64,000 nt of DNA from Siphonodentalium dalli (taxonomy: Eukaryota; Mollusca; Scaphopoda; Gadilida; Siphonodentaliidae). The position numbers were made by a program, and so were the translations under genes. Below are positions 1 through 12,104 of this stretch, piece by piece. Position 1 is the stretch's first letter. Every line of letters begins with the position of its first letter. The DNA lies in contig CP136069.1 in the NCBI GenBank assembly GCA_032622095.1, forward strand, positions 67,043,319 to 67,107,318, in the 5' to 3' direction. The notes beneath the pieces were generated by a model that was not told the DNA's origin, made no database searches, and saw only the letters and a program-made list of their open reading frames with translations.

Positions 1-900
1 GTCGTAACCCACATTTTCAACTTTCCGAGAAAATGAAGGTTGAAGATTTCAGACAAAATTTCTCCTAATGTTGAAAAAACATGACGTATTGTTGTATTTA
101 TCCCAATGACAACTGACATTAGCTGTCCATTGAACCAAATATTTTTCTGTTTACTCCCTCGTTTTCTTTTAAAAAGCAATAACTTGTTTGGAGATAAGAC
201 CTTTTGGGTACGCCAACGACGATTGGTTTCCGTGCTGTAATGAAATTGTGCTAATAAATGCAGATTAAGCTCAATATGGTGGCAATCGCATGTGTCTATG
301 AACTAAAAAGTGCCTATTCTAAATTATGAACATTTACCCAAATGATCACGTGACTAACATGTAGATACGACCATATAGCACACATTTTAGAAGTTACAAA
401 CACAAATTAGAAGTCACGTGGACAACCTGAAGCATCCGATTTGGCTGCTGTTGGACATACGACCTTATAGCACGAATAATTGTAAAATATTGATGGAGAT
501 ACGACATTTGTGTCATTGGTTTGTGTGAATATTTGCCATCCAATGCAAAAACAGTTTGGGCCATCGAATTGGATTTTTTCTCACGATTCGAATGGTATCA
601 AATACTCATTTCCCGCCAAAATGGAGTTACGACATTTATTCATTATAGCACTGATGCGACGAAATTGTTCCAACCCGCGGGAAGCCACCAAAAGATTGAA
701 AATAAATAGTTTTGATGTATATGAGCCACATAGATTAGCCAACTATCAACTGCATCCACTACTCACAACTTCCATTATATGACAAGCTGGGCAGAGTCTA
801 CATTTTCGTTTTGGAAGCCATATTAGATAAAATTTATTGTTTCTTTTTTGTCTATTTGAGACGGAATGTTCACAAATAAAAGAAACGCTCAATTATTTTG
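1..900. other. no recognised gene
   Basis: AT-rich sequence. Short frames near 510-780 show no family signature, splice context or repeat membership I can identify. No transposon end was recognised. Confidence 0.4.
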
Positions 901-1340
901 TAGACAAGATCTGCTCATCCCTAAATATCAAATGTGACCAGAGCCCCAAAGCCGATTTTGGTTAAATTTCATACCGCATTCGTTAGAACTTATTAGTGAA
1001 GGACCGGAGTAAACTATGACCTAAACGATTAGACATGTCATTGCTGGAATGATCAGTTGACACGACCATTGAAATAGTATACCCATTGTTTCCCAGTTCA
1101 GAGAGCAAGAAGTGGTAAACAGAAGTGATAGAAAATAGTATTTTTCACATCGGGTGGCCATTTTGGGTACTGATTTTTAAGTTCATCCATAGAGCTAGCA
1201 TAATGACATCATAAAGAGGTATATATTCATATTTATTTAGTCAATTTTATTCATCAACCAATACTTATAATGGTTTGAATGACAATGTGAGCAATATCCG
1301 CCATTTTCCATATTTTGACCGCCATTTTGGCAGCCATTTT
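900..1340. repeat. degraded foldback-arm-like repeat, left piece
   Basis: The sequence includes a CCATTTTCCATATTTTG stretch followed by CCGCCATTTTGGCAGCC (about 1298-1339). It resembles the arms of the 8-kb foldback element near 46010-46060. With 2627-2840 and 4066-4500, which carry related text (for example GGAATCCCAATGGCGATTTT near 2757), it looks like one old copy later split by the insertions at 1341-2626 and 2849-4057. The resemblance was judged by eye only. Confidence 0.4.
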
Positions 1341-2626
1341 TAGCTCAACTTACTTTTGTAAGTTTGAGCTATTGCCATGGTTTGGCGTCCGTCGTCCGTG
1401 TGTCCTTGAACAATTTCCTTTGGTGCGGGCTACAGGTTGTACCTTTGGTCTGATCTTCATGAAATTTGTCATGAATGTTGACATTGACATGTAGATGGGA
1501 ACGAGTCATTTTGGGGTCAATCGGCCAAAAAACATGGCCGCTGGCAGCCATCTTGGATTTCAAGATTCAATCCATTGGCGCGGCCTACAGGTCGTACTGT
1601 TCGTCTGATCATCATGAAATTTGTCATTGATGTTAATAATGACATGTAGATGGGAACGAGTGATTTTGGGGTCGTTAGGATTTTACTCTTTGCATGACTA
1701 AATCCTTTGGCGCGGGCTACAGGTCGTTGTGTTGGTCGGAAGTTTATGAAATTTGTCATGGATGTTAACACTGACATGTAGATGGGAACGAGTGATTTTG
1801 GAGTCGTTCGGCCAAAAAACATGGTCACCAGCAGCCATCTTGGATTTTACTCTTTGCATGACTAAATCCTTTGGCGCGGGCTATAGGTTGCCTTTGGTCT
1901 AATCTTTATAAAATTTGTCATGAACGTTGACATTGACATGTAGATGGGAACGAATCATTGTGGGGTCATTCGGCCAAAAAACATGGCCGCCAGCAGCCAT
2001 CTTGGATTTTACTCTTTGCATGACTAAATCCGTTGGCGCGGGCTACAGGTCGTTGTGTTGGTCGGAAGTTTATGAAATTTGTCATGGATGTTAACACTGA
2101 CATGTAGATGGGAACGAGTGATTTTGGAGTCGTTCGGCCAAAAAACATGGCCACCAGCAGCCATCTTGGATTTTACTCTTTGCATGACTAAATCCTTTGG
2201 CACGGGCTACAGGTTGTACCTTTGGTTTGATCTTTATGAAATTTGTCATGAATGTTGACATTGACATGTAGATGGGAACTAATCATTGTGGGGTCATTCG
2301 GCCAAAAAACATGGCGGCCATCTTGGATTTCAAAATTCAATCCATTGTCGCGGTCTACAGGTCGTACTGTTCGTCTGATCATCATGAAATTTGTAGGTCG
2401 TAGCTTTGGTCAGATCTTCATAAAATTTGTCATGGATGTTAACAATTATACGTAGATGGGAACGAGTTCTTTTGGGGTAAAAAAAAATGGCCACCAGCAG
2501 CCATCTTGTATTTTACTCTTTGCATCACTAAATCCTTTGGTGCAGGTTAGACATTTCAATTAGCACCTTTCCTATTCCTCCATTTACTGTCAACCATTAA
2601 ATTATTCCCCTACCTAAGTTGAGCTA
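1341..2626 (+). mobile_element. tandem-core non-autonomous element
   Basis: It starts with a small hairpin (TAGCTCAACTTAC, then GTAAGTTTGAGCTA) and a GTCCGTCGTCCGTG stretch. Roughly seven core units of about 164 bp follow; the shared phrase ACATGTAGATGGGAAC recurs near 1488, 1642, 1775, 1936, 2100, 2264 and 2450. It ends with TAAGTTGAGCTA, the inverse of the start. Most units contain AGCCATCTTGGA. Hairpin end, simple repeat, tandem core and short end recall bivalve pearl/HINE elements; that class assignment is inference. The open frames inside are the core repeat read in phase, not genes. Confidence 0.75.
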
Positions 2627-2848
2627 CAGTGTCATTGACACTTTCATTAGACAAAGCGTCAATTTTGGTTTCACTGAATTGGAGTATCTATGCATAGATG
2701 ATGGTGTGCCCAACTTATATTGTACAGTTCTCTCCTTTTCTTGTTGATATATGACTGGAATCCCAATGGCGATTTTTGTGGAATTTTATACCGTGTTCTG
2801 TAAAATCAAATTTTTTAGGGTGTAGACTGGTGTAGATGAGTCTGGCAC

Positions 2849-4057
2849 TAGGGCTGGGCGATATTGGCCCCAAAAAATATCGCGATATTATGGCGACAAC
2901 ATCGCGATACACGATATTATCGCGATATTATTTTGGTATATTACAATTGGTAAGTACAATGTACAATATATGCAATATTTCATAAATAAAGTTTGCACAA
3001 TACATCTCTACGTTTTATTTACGATTTGTGGGTCATGAGAGGTCGAGTAAATGTGTATTGAACAATTATCAGTAACATCACAGTATACATGTATATAATG
3101 ACCACTCGTCAGCAACAATTGACAGTTTGCCGACGGAGAAATAATAACTTTGAAACAAAGGGATATAATCATATAACACGGCCCACGTGCGTTTTCGCAT
3201 ACATTTTTTAGAGTTATATCCCTTTGACCATAGCGCTCAACACCATGCACACATTAAGCACCGCATTCAGTTTCAAATTGCCATTTTATTAATTCGTGAG
3301 GAATTGGTTGTTTGTGAGACTATATTTATCAGTGGTAATTGGTAGTTGGTAGCACCGTGGGACTTCAATGTCCATATACAGCAGCCCTGGGAATTAGCGT
3401 CGACAATGCCACAATGGGCAGTGCCCAGGCAAAAGCCGACGTGAAAATTTGAAATGAATTTGCGTCGGCATTTTTTTAGCTGAGGAAAATAAATAGAGAC
3501 AATCATGTTCAATTAGTTTGTGAATTTGACATTTGTTGAAGCGATAGCAATGCCATGATCCGTACGGCACATGTCCACAAAATCATTTTACTCGCAATTT
3601 GCACACCTTGAGACGATCAGCTAGACTAAGTGTGGTCAATATAAAATCTGACATCGTAATCCGTCTCCAAGCAACCGGTTACGGTTGATAGAGCAAGCTG
3701 CACCAACTTGAAAGGAGGTCATTGTGCCAGTCGCATGCGCGCGACATACCAATCTCACAGTGTAGCCAACTGATGCTAATAGTATCTCTTTGATGTGTCC
3801 GACGAAGCATATCCAACTTGACAAGCACGTGCTCCGATGTTTTAAAACGTTTTCGACTGCGTATTTCCGGGAAGTTTGGGACTATTATACTTACTCTAAC
3901 TTCGCTGTTTGTTGGGACCATATGATGGGTTTCAACCTACATGGAGAATATTACAACTTGGGACGGTATTACGATATTTTTATTTCAGACGATATTATTG
4001 ACGATATCAAAATTAAAACCGGGTATACCCGATATATCGTCATAGCGCCCAGCACTA
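2849..4057. mobile_element. hAT-like non-autonomous transposon, 1209 bp
   Basis: The 8-bp sequence TCTGGCAC is present at both 2841-2848 and 4058-4065 as a target-site duplication. The ends are TAGGGCTGGGCGATAT and, inverted, TAGTGCTGGGCGCTAT, fitting the short imperfect TIRs and 8-bp duplications of hAT elements. The ends are rich in CGATAT and ATATCG. No transposase was recognised; the frame at 3790-4110 crosses the right end of the element and is not credible. Confidence 0.85.
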
Positions 4058-4065
4058 TCTGGCAC

Positions 4066-4533
4066 CCCATTTATAGCATCTTTCATTGCTCCAATGCTGA
4101 ATTAACATGAAAAAGACTAATCACAGTCGGCAGTCTCAACCATTATCAAACATCAGGAACTGATCTTTAAGGTATTAGGCAAAAACTTCATATTTTCGAG
4201 TTTAGGCCGCCATTTTGGCGGCCATCTGGCGCGAGGGGTTCCATTTTTTCTATAGAAAGGTATAATAATGTTTTACCTTTGCAAAAATGTATACATATGA
4301 CAACATTTGTGCTCACTATAATCGAATTAATCTCAGTCAGAGTCTCTTTTGACTAATGGCAGCCATGTTGGTCGCCATCTTGGATCCTGAATTTTCCCCA
4401 AAGCGGATTTTGGATATGTTATACACGAGATTCTCCCGCGTTGAATGACACCAAAACCGCTTCTTTACCAATTTCTTCTGGGTCTAACCTTCCGACGACC
4501 ACACTATGATAAACAGGTTGACAGTATCAGATA
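4066..4533. repeat. degraded repeat with CCATTTTGG and CCATCTTGG motifs
   Basis: Contains CCGCCATTTTGGCGGCC near 4207 and GGTCGCCATCTTGGATCC near 4370. It appears to be the third piece of the split older repeat described for 900-1340. No gene is visible. Confidence 0.35.
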
Positions 4534-5185
4534 AGGCCTAAACAAAAATTACCGGTGTTTCTGCTAACCCGACCGACTCATGTCCGAAACTGCCGACTGT
4601 CCAAATTTTGTGCTGATTTTATAAAAAAAATTAACACAAAAAAATTAACAAAATAAAAGTCTCCAAACAGAAATATAATAAGCCTTCATGAACATGTGCC
4701 GATTATTTGTAATACCTCTTGGTCTAGATTTCTATTTTGTTTTAAACTGTTCACCCACAATAAGTTGTGAACAGTTCAATTTGCATATTACAGGTCTCAA
4801 TTATGTAATTTAATATTACTAATTAATATACACATCAAACCTTGGACCACAGGTACATGTTAACTTAATTATTATTTTAAAGGTCATTACTGGGAATTAG
4901 AATATCAAGGAAATCAGGAATACAATCAGTTGTCCTGTTAAAGGTACTCTAAATCAGATTCTAATATGAGGCACTATATGACAGACATGAGTATGTATGT
5001 GGGATGTTATATATGCCCAATGAATTTAAATCACCGCTTTGTGGAAATTGGACTGATTATGCTGGATCCCGTCGGTGGGGAAAAAAAATTTAAATTAAAA
5101 GAAACAAAGAATTAATTCCATACCGACCTACCCTACACTGGAGGGGTCCCATTAGCAGAAACACTGGTACTATTTTTTTAGGCCT
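4534..5185. mobile_element. MITE, about 650 bp, AGGCCTAA ends
   Basis: The ends AGGCCTAAACAAAAATTACC (4534 on) and, inverted from 5185, AGGCCTAAAAAAATAGTACC continue as GGTGTTTCTGCTAA and AGTGTTTCTGCTAA. This gives an imperfect inverted repeat of about 34 bp. The interior is non-coding. I could not fix a target duplication, so the superfamily is open. Confidence 0.65.
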
Positions 5186-5599
5186 AATAGTGGTGAATAC
5201 TTTATTAATTGATTGACTTATACTGGTTTCGGATGGCCGCTTCTCAGTCTATGTAAACATACACTCAGATTCATACTGATACAGGGTATGTAGTTTACTC
5301 CAGACTGGCCGCATCTTTGATGTGATATCTATTATCATCCATCTCATGTAAAATACCCCCTCCCCATTTGTAGATTATCACTCAGTTGTTTTGTTTTATA
5401 TATATTGATAAATTGGGCCTATAATCGGCAAGGTCAATATATTTTTTGAGTCCCGCTCCAGCAGCATGTGCACCAGGCTTAATTTCACTGTTTCAACATC
5501 AAGAACAAGAAAACTCGCCTCACGTAGGAACTCTACTGGTAGATAGCCCGGCGTGTCTGATGTAAAAGTTTTTATTGTTTCCATTTTTCTGATTGACAG

Positions 5600-5792
5600 A
5601 TTCCCATTCAATAGAAAGGAGTCATTTGGTGTATGGCTACAGGTCGCTCGTGAAGTGAACGGTACAAAGTGGTCTCCGACTCATACATCTCTAGTCTGCT
5701 CAGGTCACTTCGAAGATAGTGATTTCGAATTAACAGGAAAATATACGAGACTTAAAGAGGGATCCTTTCCAACTCTACAGAATAAATCAGAG
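5600..5792 (+). CDS. THAP-domain protein, internal exon
   Basis: This exon encodes most of a THAP zinc-binding DNA-recognition domain. The sequence shows FPF at the start, the conserved Trp-Ser-Pro (KWSP), VCSGHF supplying the second Cys and the His of the C2CH ligand set, a DF pair, and LKEGSFPTL matching the family's C-terminal Pro-Thr signature. It is bounded by a 3' splice site (GATTGACAG ending at 5599) and a donor (GAG then GTAAGG at 5793). The incoming phase leaves one base and the outgoing phase is 0. The first Cys pair, expected in the preceding exon, was not found upstream. If unspliced, the frame continues to a stop at 5982-5984 (tail with EQSPLHVSPDAIETL). THAP domains occur in transcription regulators and in P-type transposases; which this is cannot be decided here. 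Confidence 0.7.
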
Positions 5793-6170
5793 GTAAGGGC
5801 AAATGTTTTGAATCTGTGTAAACTGTTAGCAAGGTTCGCGCTGTCGGTTTTCAATGTCCAGATTTATTCGAAAATGGTCAAAAAAAATTCATTTGGCCAA
5901 AAAAGTTTCAAGCCTATAGTTGAGCAGTCACCTCTCCATGTATCGCCAGATGCCATTGAAACCCTTACACCCATCAACAGTTAATCAGTAGTTACTCTGA
6001 GTTACTCAGTCATGTATGGTCTGGATATTAATAACTGATCAGAAGCCACATATGCAAGCTTACTTATAAAAATAATGATGATTAGCTGCTGGTGCCTTGT
6101 CCTTTCTTAATCAAGACTCAAGAGACAATACTTTATTACTTTATGGCTTTAAAGATGCATAATCCTATGC
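5793..6170. other. intron or 3' flank of the THAP exon
   Basis: No further coding exon with clear splice sites was recognised. The open frame up to 5984 could be a read-through end of the THAP protein. Confidence 0.3.
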
Positions 6171-6775
6171 ACCCCTCAATTACTATTTATTTGCATTTGG
6201 GGGTAATATATATTTTATTCGAGTCGAGGAACCCACCTATCAAAGCTCAGAGTTATTAAATATTGATTTTTGAAATCTATTATTTTCACCATCGAGACTT
6301 ATTTTTGGTTCAGTAAAAAGTCGACAAGCCAACGGCCTCGGACCATATTGCGGATGAAGATGCATAACTCTAAAATCAAGAGGCTTTGTGTTGATAATAA
6401 GGCCAAATTTCATCGAACAACATGTTGAATGTTCATAAATAACATGTTTCGGGCAATTTTATACTATAGTTGACAGTTGTTAGCATTATTTTTGGGCAAT
6501 TAATCGATTCTGATAACTGTAGGGGCATTTCTATAAAAGTTGTTGTTGTTGGAATCTGATTATATGGGGACCATCGAATCCGATTGAGTACCTTTAAAGA
6601 CATATTATGGATGATAATTTATTACTCATGTACTATGCCAACTGGGGGAATGTAGCATTCTACTAACATAGCCGAAAATGTAAAAGAAATCGACCGTACC
6701 ACTCCACATCGTCTGATCTACGCTCAATTGTAAATATTTACTTCTCGATTCGGGACGCAACTATCTGCGATAAAC
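6170..6775. repeat. dispersed repeat, inverse of 35155-36985
   Basis: Two blocks recur in inverted orientation near 35-37 kb. One is around GAGTCGAGGAACC (about 6220-6260, against 36895-36985). The other is around CCCGAATCGAG read on the - strand (about 6722-6768, against 35165-35210). Their order agrees with one element copied in opposite orientation, the second copy being enlarged by later insertions. Confidence 0.5.
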
Positions 6776-7370
6776 TAACGCAAATAATTTCCGAGTACTT
6801 TACTTTTACTTCCTTTACTTTTTGCTGCTATTAATTTTTTGTCATTATTATTTTTTTTCTGATCATATATGACCCTGTATTTTTTGTTTTTAAATTTGGC
6901 CAAAATTTTGGGAAAATGGCCAAAAAATTGGTCGAAATTGGTCGAAAGAATATTCTGGCCAGTGTCAATCCTGACTGTTTGGTAGGAAATTAATGTTCCC
7001 AATTTACTGACCATTTAAATATATGTGTGGTATCTCTTCCCTTACAACAGGAATTTCTATGAGACTTGTTTTTATGAAACGTTTTGTTATCTCTGAAAAT
7101 CCCCCAAAAAATCCTGCATTTAGCGACCCGAGCAAGCCTGGATACAGTGTCTTGACTTTTGCAGAATGTCCCCTCCCAGATGGTGAATTTAGTAACGCTA
7201 TCTCACATAAGCAAGAGTCCATATGCTGTTATCTAAGCATGAGTATGACCTCAGTGGGAGAATCCGAGGTAAAAAATTCTATCGCTGTACTGCAAGTCAA
7301 GGGAGCAATCGGCTGAACGAACTACTGGTAATGCTCAAGTGAAAATGAATACACATACTAGTACTATGGC
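6776..7370. repeat. AT-rich stretch with a GAGGTCCCC-MITE scrap
   Basis: About 7128-7215 is a decayed single end of the two-hairpin MITE family (AAGCCTGGATACAGTG, then TTGCAGAATGTCCCCTCCC). Nothing else was recognised. Confidence 0.5.
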
Positions 7371-7373
7371 ACT

Positions 7374-7811
7374 TCAAGTCTATAAATAGTATGTCTGCAG
7401 AATGGGGTCCCCAGAGGGTGAATTTAGTGATGCTATCCCACAGAGGGGCTAGCATCACCAAAATCACCCTCTGGGGACCCCATTCTGCTTAGGTCTCAAC
7501 TGCTATGGGAGCCCAGGTTCAGATTGAATTTCCTCAGTCGAAGTTGGTGATGTTCACCCATTAGTCACCTCAATTATGCATTTTATCTTCTGCAAATTAG
7601 GGGATATAGAAACTTCTGAGATGTGAAAAAAGTAACTAAAAACAATGTTAATTTGAGACCATTGTTACTTCCAGAAGATAAGGCCTAAGCAGAATGAGGT
7701 CCCCAGAGGGTGAATTTGGTGATGCTAGCCTGCTGTGCAGGATTGCATCGCTAAATTCATCCTCTGGGGACCTAATTCTGCAAATGACAAGACACACTCT
7801 TTGTGGGCTTG
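7374..7811. mobile_element. two-hairpin GAGGTCCCC MITE, copy 1
   Basis: The family layout is CAAGCCTGGAAATAGTGTG, then GCAGAATGAGGTCCCCAGAG inside a first hairpin (here 7400-7490), a spacer of about 200 bp, a second hairpin of the same palindrome (7688-7785), and the inverse terminus. This copy has both hairpins and spacer type A (contains ATTAGGGGATATAGAAA and a GAAGATAAGGCC block). Confidence 0.85.
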
Positions 7812-7893
7812 TTGTCATTGTTATCAGGCAGCAGAGGTGTGAATCACCATTTCTGCGATCAAGAGATTAACTGGCATTGGACCACATTCACTG

Positions 7894-8020
7894 ATTAACA
7901 TGTTCCATACTAAATACTCATCGACGAGTAGTTCAGATAATAAGTTCAACAAATGACCATCTTGTCTCAACATTTCCCCTCCAATAAATAGGATCCCTTC
8001 TGTACTTGTATTCTCTGTTT
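7894..8020. mobile_element. piggyBac-like MITE, left part only
   Basis: Starts TTAACATG and continues with ATACTAAATACTCATCGACG, as in the complete copy at 57258-57519. It is cut off where the tandem-core element at 8021 begins. Confidence 0.5.
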
Positions 8021-9085
8021 TAGCTCAACTTGACAAAGTTCAAGTTTAAGCTATTGCCATTGATTGGTGTCCATTGTCTGTGCATGGTGGGCTGGTGGCA
8101 TCCGTCAGTGCTTGCATCTGTCAACAATTTCCTTTAGCACACCCAAAATTTTTTATAAAACATGGCCGCCAGCAGCCATCTTGGATTTCAAATTTGAATA
8201 GATTGGCACACGCTGCAGGCCACATGTATTGGAGAATTGTTTTGAAATTTTACAGGCAGGTTTATGATCACCTCTAGAACGGAGTTTCGATTTAGAATTA
8301 TTTTTTATGGAAAATATGGACACCGGCAGCCATCTTGGATTTTACTCTTTGTGTGACTAAATCCTTTGGCACATCCTACAGACCTCACCCCTCATCCAAT
8401 CATCACCAAACTTAACATATATCTTTTGGATGATCACTAGATAGGAGCCATCAAATTGTTTTGAATTTCGTTGAAAAACATGGCTGCCAGTGGCAATTTT
8501 ACTCTTTGCATGACTAAATACTAAGGATCACACTTATGGCCACATCCCTCGTTCGATCGTCACCAAACTTCATATCTTCATGGTAACCTCTAGATGGGAG
8601 CAATCCATTTTTTTCCGAAATTCGTTAAAAAACATGGCCGCTAGCAGCCATCTTTTATTTCAAATTTTAATCTATCGGCACACCCTGCAGCATGATTTTT
8701 GGAGAATTATTTTCAACATTAATAGGTATGTTTAGGATCACCTCTAGATGGGAGCTAACGAATTCAAATGATTTTCGATGAAAAACATGGCCATTGGCAG
8801 CCATCTTTGATTTTACTCTTTGCACCACTAAATCTTTCGGAACACCATACAGACCACATCTCTCATCCTATCGTCACCAAACTTTATATGGATCTTCCAC
8901 TAGATTGGAGCCATCCAATGTTTCTAAATTTCATTAAACAATGTGGCTGCTAGCAGCTGTCTTGGATTTCAATTTTGAATCCATTGGCACACCCTACAAC
9001 CGACATTTATTGGAGAAATGTTTTGAATATTTACAGTCATGTTCAGGATCACATCTAGATGGGAACTATCAAATTTAAACAAAAT
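8021..9085 (+). mobile_element. tandem-core element, second copy
   Basis: Same 5' hairpin as 1341-2626 (TAGCTCAACTTGAC, then AAGTTTAAGCTATTG) and the same core phrases, about six diverged units of roughly 155-160 bp with AGCCATCTTGGA near 8175, 8330 and 8650. The 3' end is not recognisable, so it is truncated or decayed. Confidence 0.65.
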
Positions 9086-10020
9086 CCAATTATACACACA
9101 GTTTATACTCCATATTTAGTACATCGTTAACCTTTAAGTCAATTCCTGCAAATTTGCTTGACAGGTTCCCCTAAAAGCCTAATTTGGGACATGCCCGACC
9201 TAATTTCTTGGGTTATATACATGTATAAGTCCTGTATTATGCAAGCTGGTATGTCTGCAGAGTGCACAAGATAGAGAGCGAAAGGACTTTATGTTTATAA
9301 ATAACTTGTTTATATTTTCTTCTGCTTTGATATTTATATACTAGATATTCCATTGTTATTCAATAAAAAAAATAAAAAAATAATTATATTTGAACACACC
9401 TTGTGTCTTATTTGTGATAAAAATGCATTTGTTTTTTTTTCATTTGTGACTTCATTGCCTGTGATAAACATACTAATCAAAGTAGTTGTAATATTCCTGA
9501 CAAATATAAGAAATGCTCACAAAAATACTGTCAGACATAATGTCAAACTCAAATACAAAAATGACAGGACTTTGGGGCCAGTTTGGGCTGTTTTTGCATC
9601 TGACAATATCAGATGTCAGGTATGGCCAGGTTGTTTCAAGTTTTATCTGGGAAGACCGAACTGTTATCAATAGCATATTATAGGCCAATATAAAAAAAAT
9701 TGTTAGATTTACATCCCCTCCCGACCCTATTTTTAGCCCCCTTCTCAATTTAATTTTTATTCGGATTATATGTTATGTAACGTTTTTCTCATGCCTTAAC
9801 CATCCAATTACATTTCAATGACCCATTAATCAAATTGGACAATCTAAATCACCTTGTATTATATAGGATAAGATACTGCTTCAATATCTGGAACTGTCCA
9901 TGACCATTTATGTTAGGAGGAATAAAATATAAAAAATAAAATTAGCTCTCCCGCCCCATTTTTCTGAAAAAGCAATTTATTTATATTGGCCTTAAAGTTG
10001 AAGTGAAGTTGCCTCAGAAT
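9086..10020. other. no recognised gene or repeat
   Basis: AT-rich. The frames at 9353-9673 (+) and 9473-9748 (-) are low-complexity and overlap each other on opposite strands. Confidence 0.4.
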
Positions 10021-10449
10021 CAAGCCTGGAAATAGTGCGTCTGACATAAATATGCAGAATGAGGTCCCCAGATGGTGAATTCCCACACCGGGCTAGCATC
10101 ACAAAATTCACCATCTGGGGACGACATTCTACTTGGCCCTCATCTTCATAGAAGTATCTATAACCTCAAATTAACATTATTTTAGTCACTTTTTCCCTTT
10201 TCATTTCTATATCCCCTAATTCGCAGTAGATAAAATGCATAATCGAGGTGACTAATGGGTGAACATCACCAACTTCAACTGGGGGACTTCAATCTGATCC
10301 TAGGTCTCCCATAGCAGTTGAGGCCTAAGCAGAATAGATTCCCAGAGAGTTAATTTTGTGATGCTAGCCCGCAATGTGAAGAAGCATCACTAAATTCACC
10401 CTCTGGGGATCTCATTCCGCAAATGTCAGACACACTATTTCCAGAATGT
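10021..10449. mobile_element. two-hairpin GAGGTCCCC MITE, copy 2
   Basis: Begins CAAGCCTGGAAATAGTG and ends with the inverse CACACTATTTCCAG. Both hairpins and a type-A spacer in reverse orientation are present. Confidence 0.85.
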
Positions 10450-10451
10450 GC

Positions 10452-10594
10452 TACAGTAATGCCCTAAGTAATCGACTCTTTAACTACGAGAGCTTTCCGA
10501 TGAATGGCAACAAGCCATATTTCCGACTAAATCCTGAAAAGTTACCCATAATTCTGCTGTAGTTAAAGAGTCGATTACTTAGGGCATTACTGTA
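10452..10594. mobile_element. mariner-like MITE (CAGTAATGCCC family)
   Basis: TA is found at both ends (10452-10453 and 10593-10594). The TIR is CAGTAATGCCCTAAGTAATC with its exact inverse. The interior GAGCTTTCCGATGAATGGC is shared with other copies. TA duplication and a CAGT start suggest Tc1/mariner. Confidence 0.8.
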
Positions 10595-10739
10595 TTTGCT
10601 TAGAATATGGTGATTGGTACACAGATTCTGTTGAAAATGGGTGTACACATTGGCTTTCAGAAGTATCGTTTGCTAGAAATTTCACATTTTCTATTTCAAC
10701 TGTTTCCATGCACTTCATTTCCACAATCATACTGATAAT

Positions 10740-11006
10740 TTAACCCTTTCATGACTGGCGCTTCCTGAAAATTTGCAAAAACCCTGTGCCAATGAATTCT
10801 CTTATCCATGTATATGCAAGTCTCCCATAGGGAGCCCCGCATATATAAGAGAATACATTGGCCTAACAATATTTACTGTGACCTTGTAAGCCAGTGCATT
10901 CTCTTATATGCGAGGCTCCCTATGGGAGACTCGCATATGTAAGAGAATGCACTGGCACATGATCTTTAATGCTGCACCAGCGCAGTTCCCGTCATGAAAG
11001 GGTTAA
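10740..11006. mobile_element. piggyBac-like MITE with two palindromes, CATGACTGG type
   Basis: TTAA lies at both ends (10740-10743, 11003-11006). The TIRs are CCCTTTCATGAC and the inverse GTCATGAAAGGG. Two large internal palindromes (about 10790-10855 and 10890-10960) are built from TTCTCTTAT, ATGCGAGG and CTCCCTATGGGAG. Confidence 0.85.
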
Positions 11007-12104
11007 ATATACAAATTACTGTTTACACTCAAATTATGATAGTGACTATTATGAGGTTGGCAATAAAGCCTTGAAAGAACTCATGTTTTGGTACCTGCCA
11101 GAAAGACAGGCACCAATTTGTTTGTGCCTGTCATTAATAATTGTGTGCCAGTCGTAGAAATTATATGGTACATTTTGCTATCTGAAATAATCTGTTATGG
11201 GACACTGAGGTATTTAATAAAGCAATTTATTTGTTGTGTAAAACTTTGCATAAAAAAAAATTCAACTTTCTTTGATAACACCTAAAATAACTCCACTCCC
11301 CAGCGTTTTGTTGACAGTGCTGAGATGATGTTGTTTGTTTTCACTTTCGAATACACAAGCGACATGCATAAGCAAATACACAATGTACACGTGTTATCAA
11401 ACCATCGGGAATTTTAAGCAGTTTTAAAAACATGCAGTTACAAGTAACAAATTTATATTATTACATGATCCTATCCTTATTCCATTCAATAAACCCATTC
11501 TAATAATTGTGATATTAAACATACGTTTAATAACAGGAAATAGTGCCAGGTGACCTTTGACTTCTGGATTGTCGTCTGTTTACACATTCCGTTCGCTACG
11601 TCTCAATATACATGTACTATGGCTTCCAATATTTTTCCAACAAACTATAATGAATGAAGAGTTTCAAAAGTTAAGTCATTAAATATACGCCATTAAATAC
11701 ACCAAAGATTCTTTATTTATCTTGGACTATTTCTTTACGTGGACAAACAATGCATAGTATGTGAAATGTCATCACATGCCTTATAAGTCGATGTTAGTTT
11801 TGTATCCCATTTGTTGATTTAAGTATGTTTTGTTGAGGTTTTGGATTATGTAATAAATAGAATCTACAATTCGTCCCCAATTTATAGCGGAATTTACAAA
11901 ACTTGTCCAGTGATTTAGGTCTGGACCATTCTAGACCTCGCCAAAGGCTCAGTACAGACCTAATTTATTGGACTCTTTTGTAAATTCAGCTATAAACTGG
12001 GGACTCGTTGTAGATCCTATACAGCTTACACATGTTGAATCAACAAAAAATTGTTGGCAATACATTTTCCTTGTACGTTGTATATAATCTAAACTGATCC
12101 CAGA
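11007..12104. other. no recognised gene
   Basis: Contains only an imperfect inverted pair around 11865-12020 (ATTCGTCCCCAATTTATAGC and, on the other side, GCTATAAACTGGGGACTCG), a possible small foldback of about 160 bp. Confidence 0.4.

Noticed and set aside
1369-2455. Similar frames on the - strand at 1369-2385 with repeated SLVPIYMSVLTSMTNF
   Set aside because: The tandem core unit happens to be open in one frame; the peptide repeat follows the DNA repeat.
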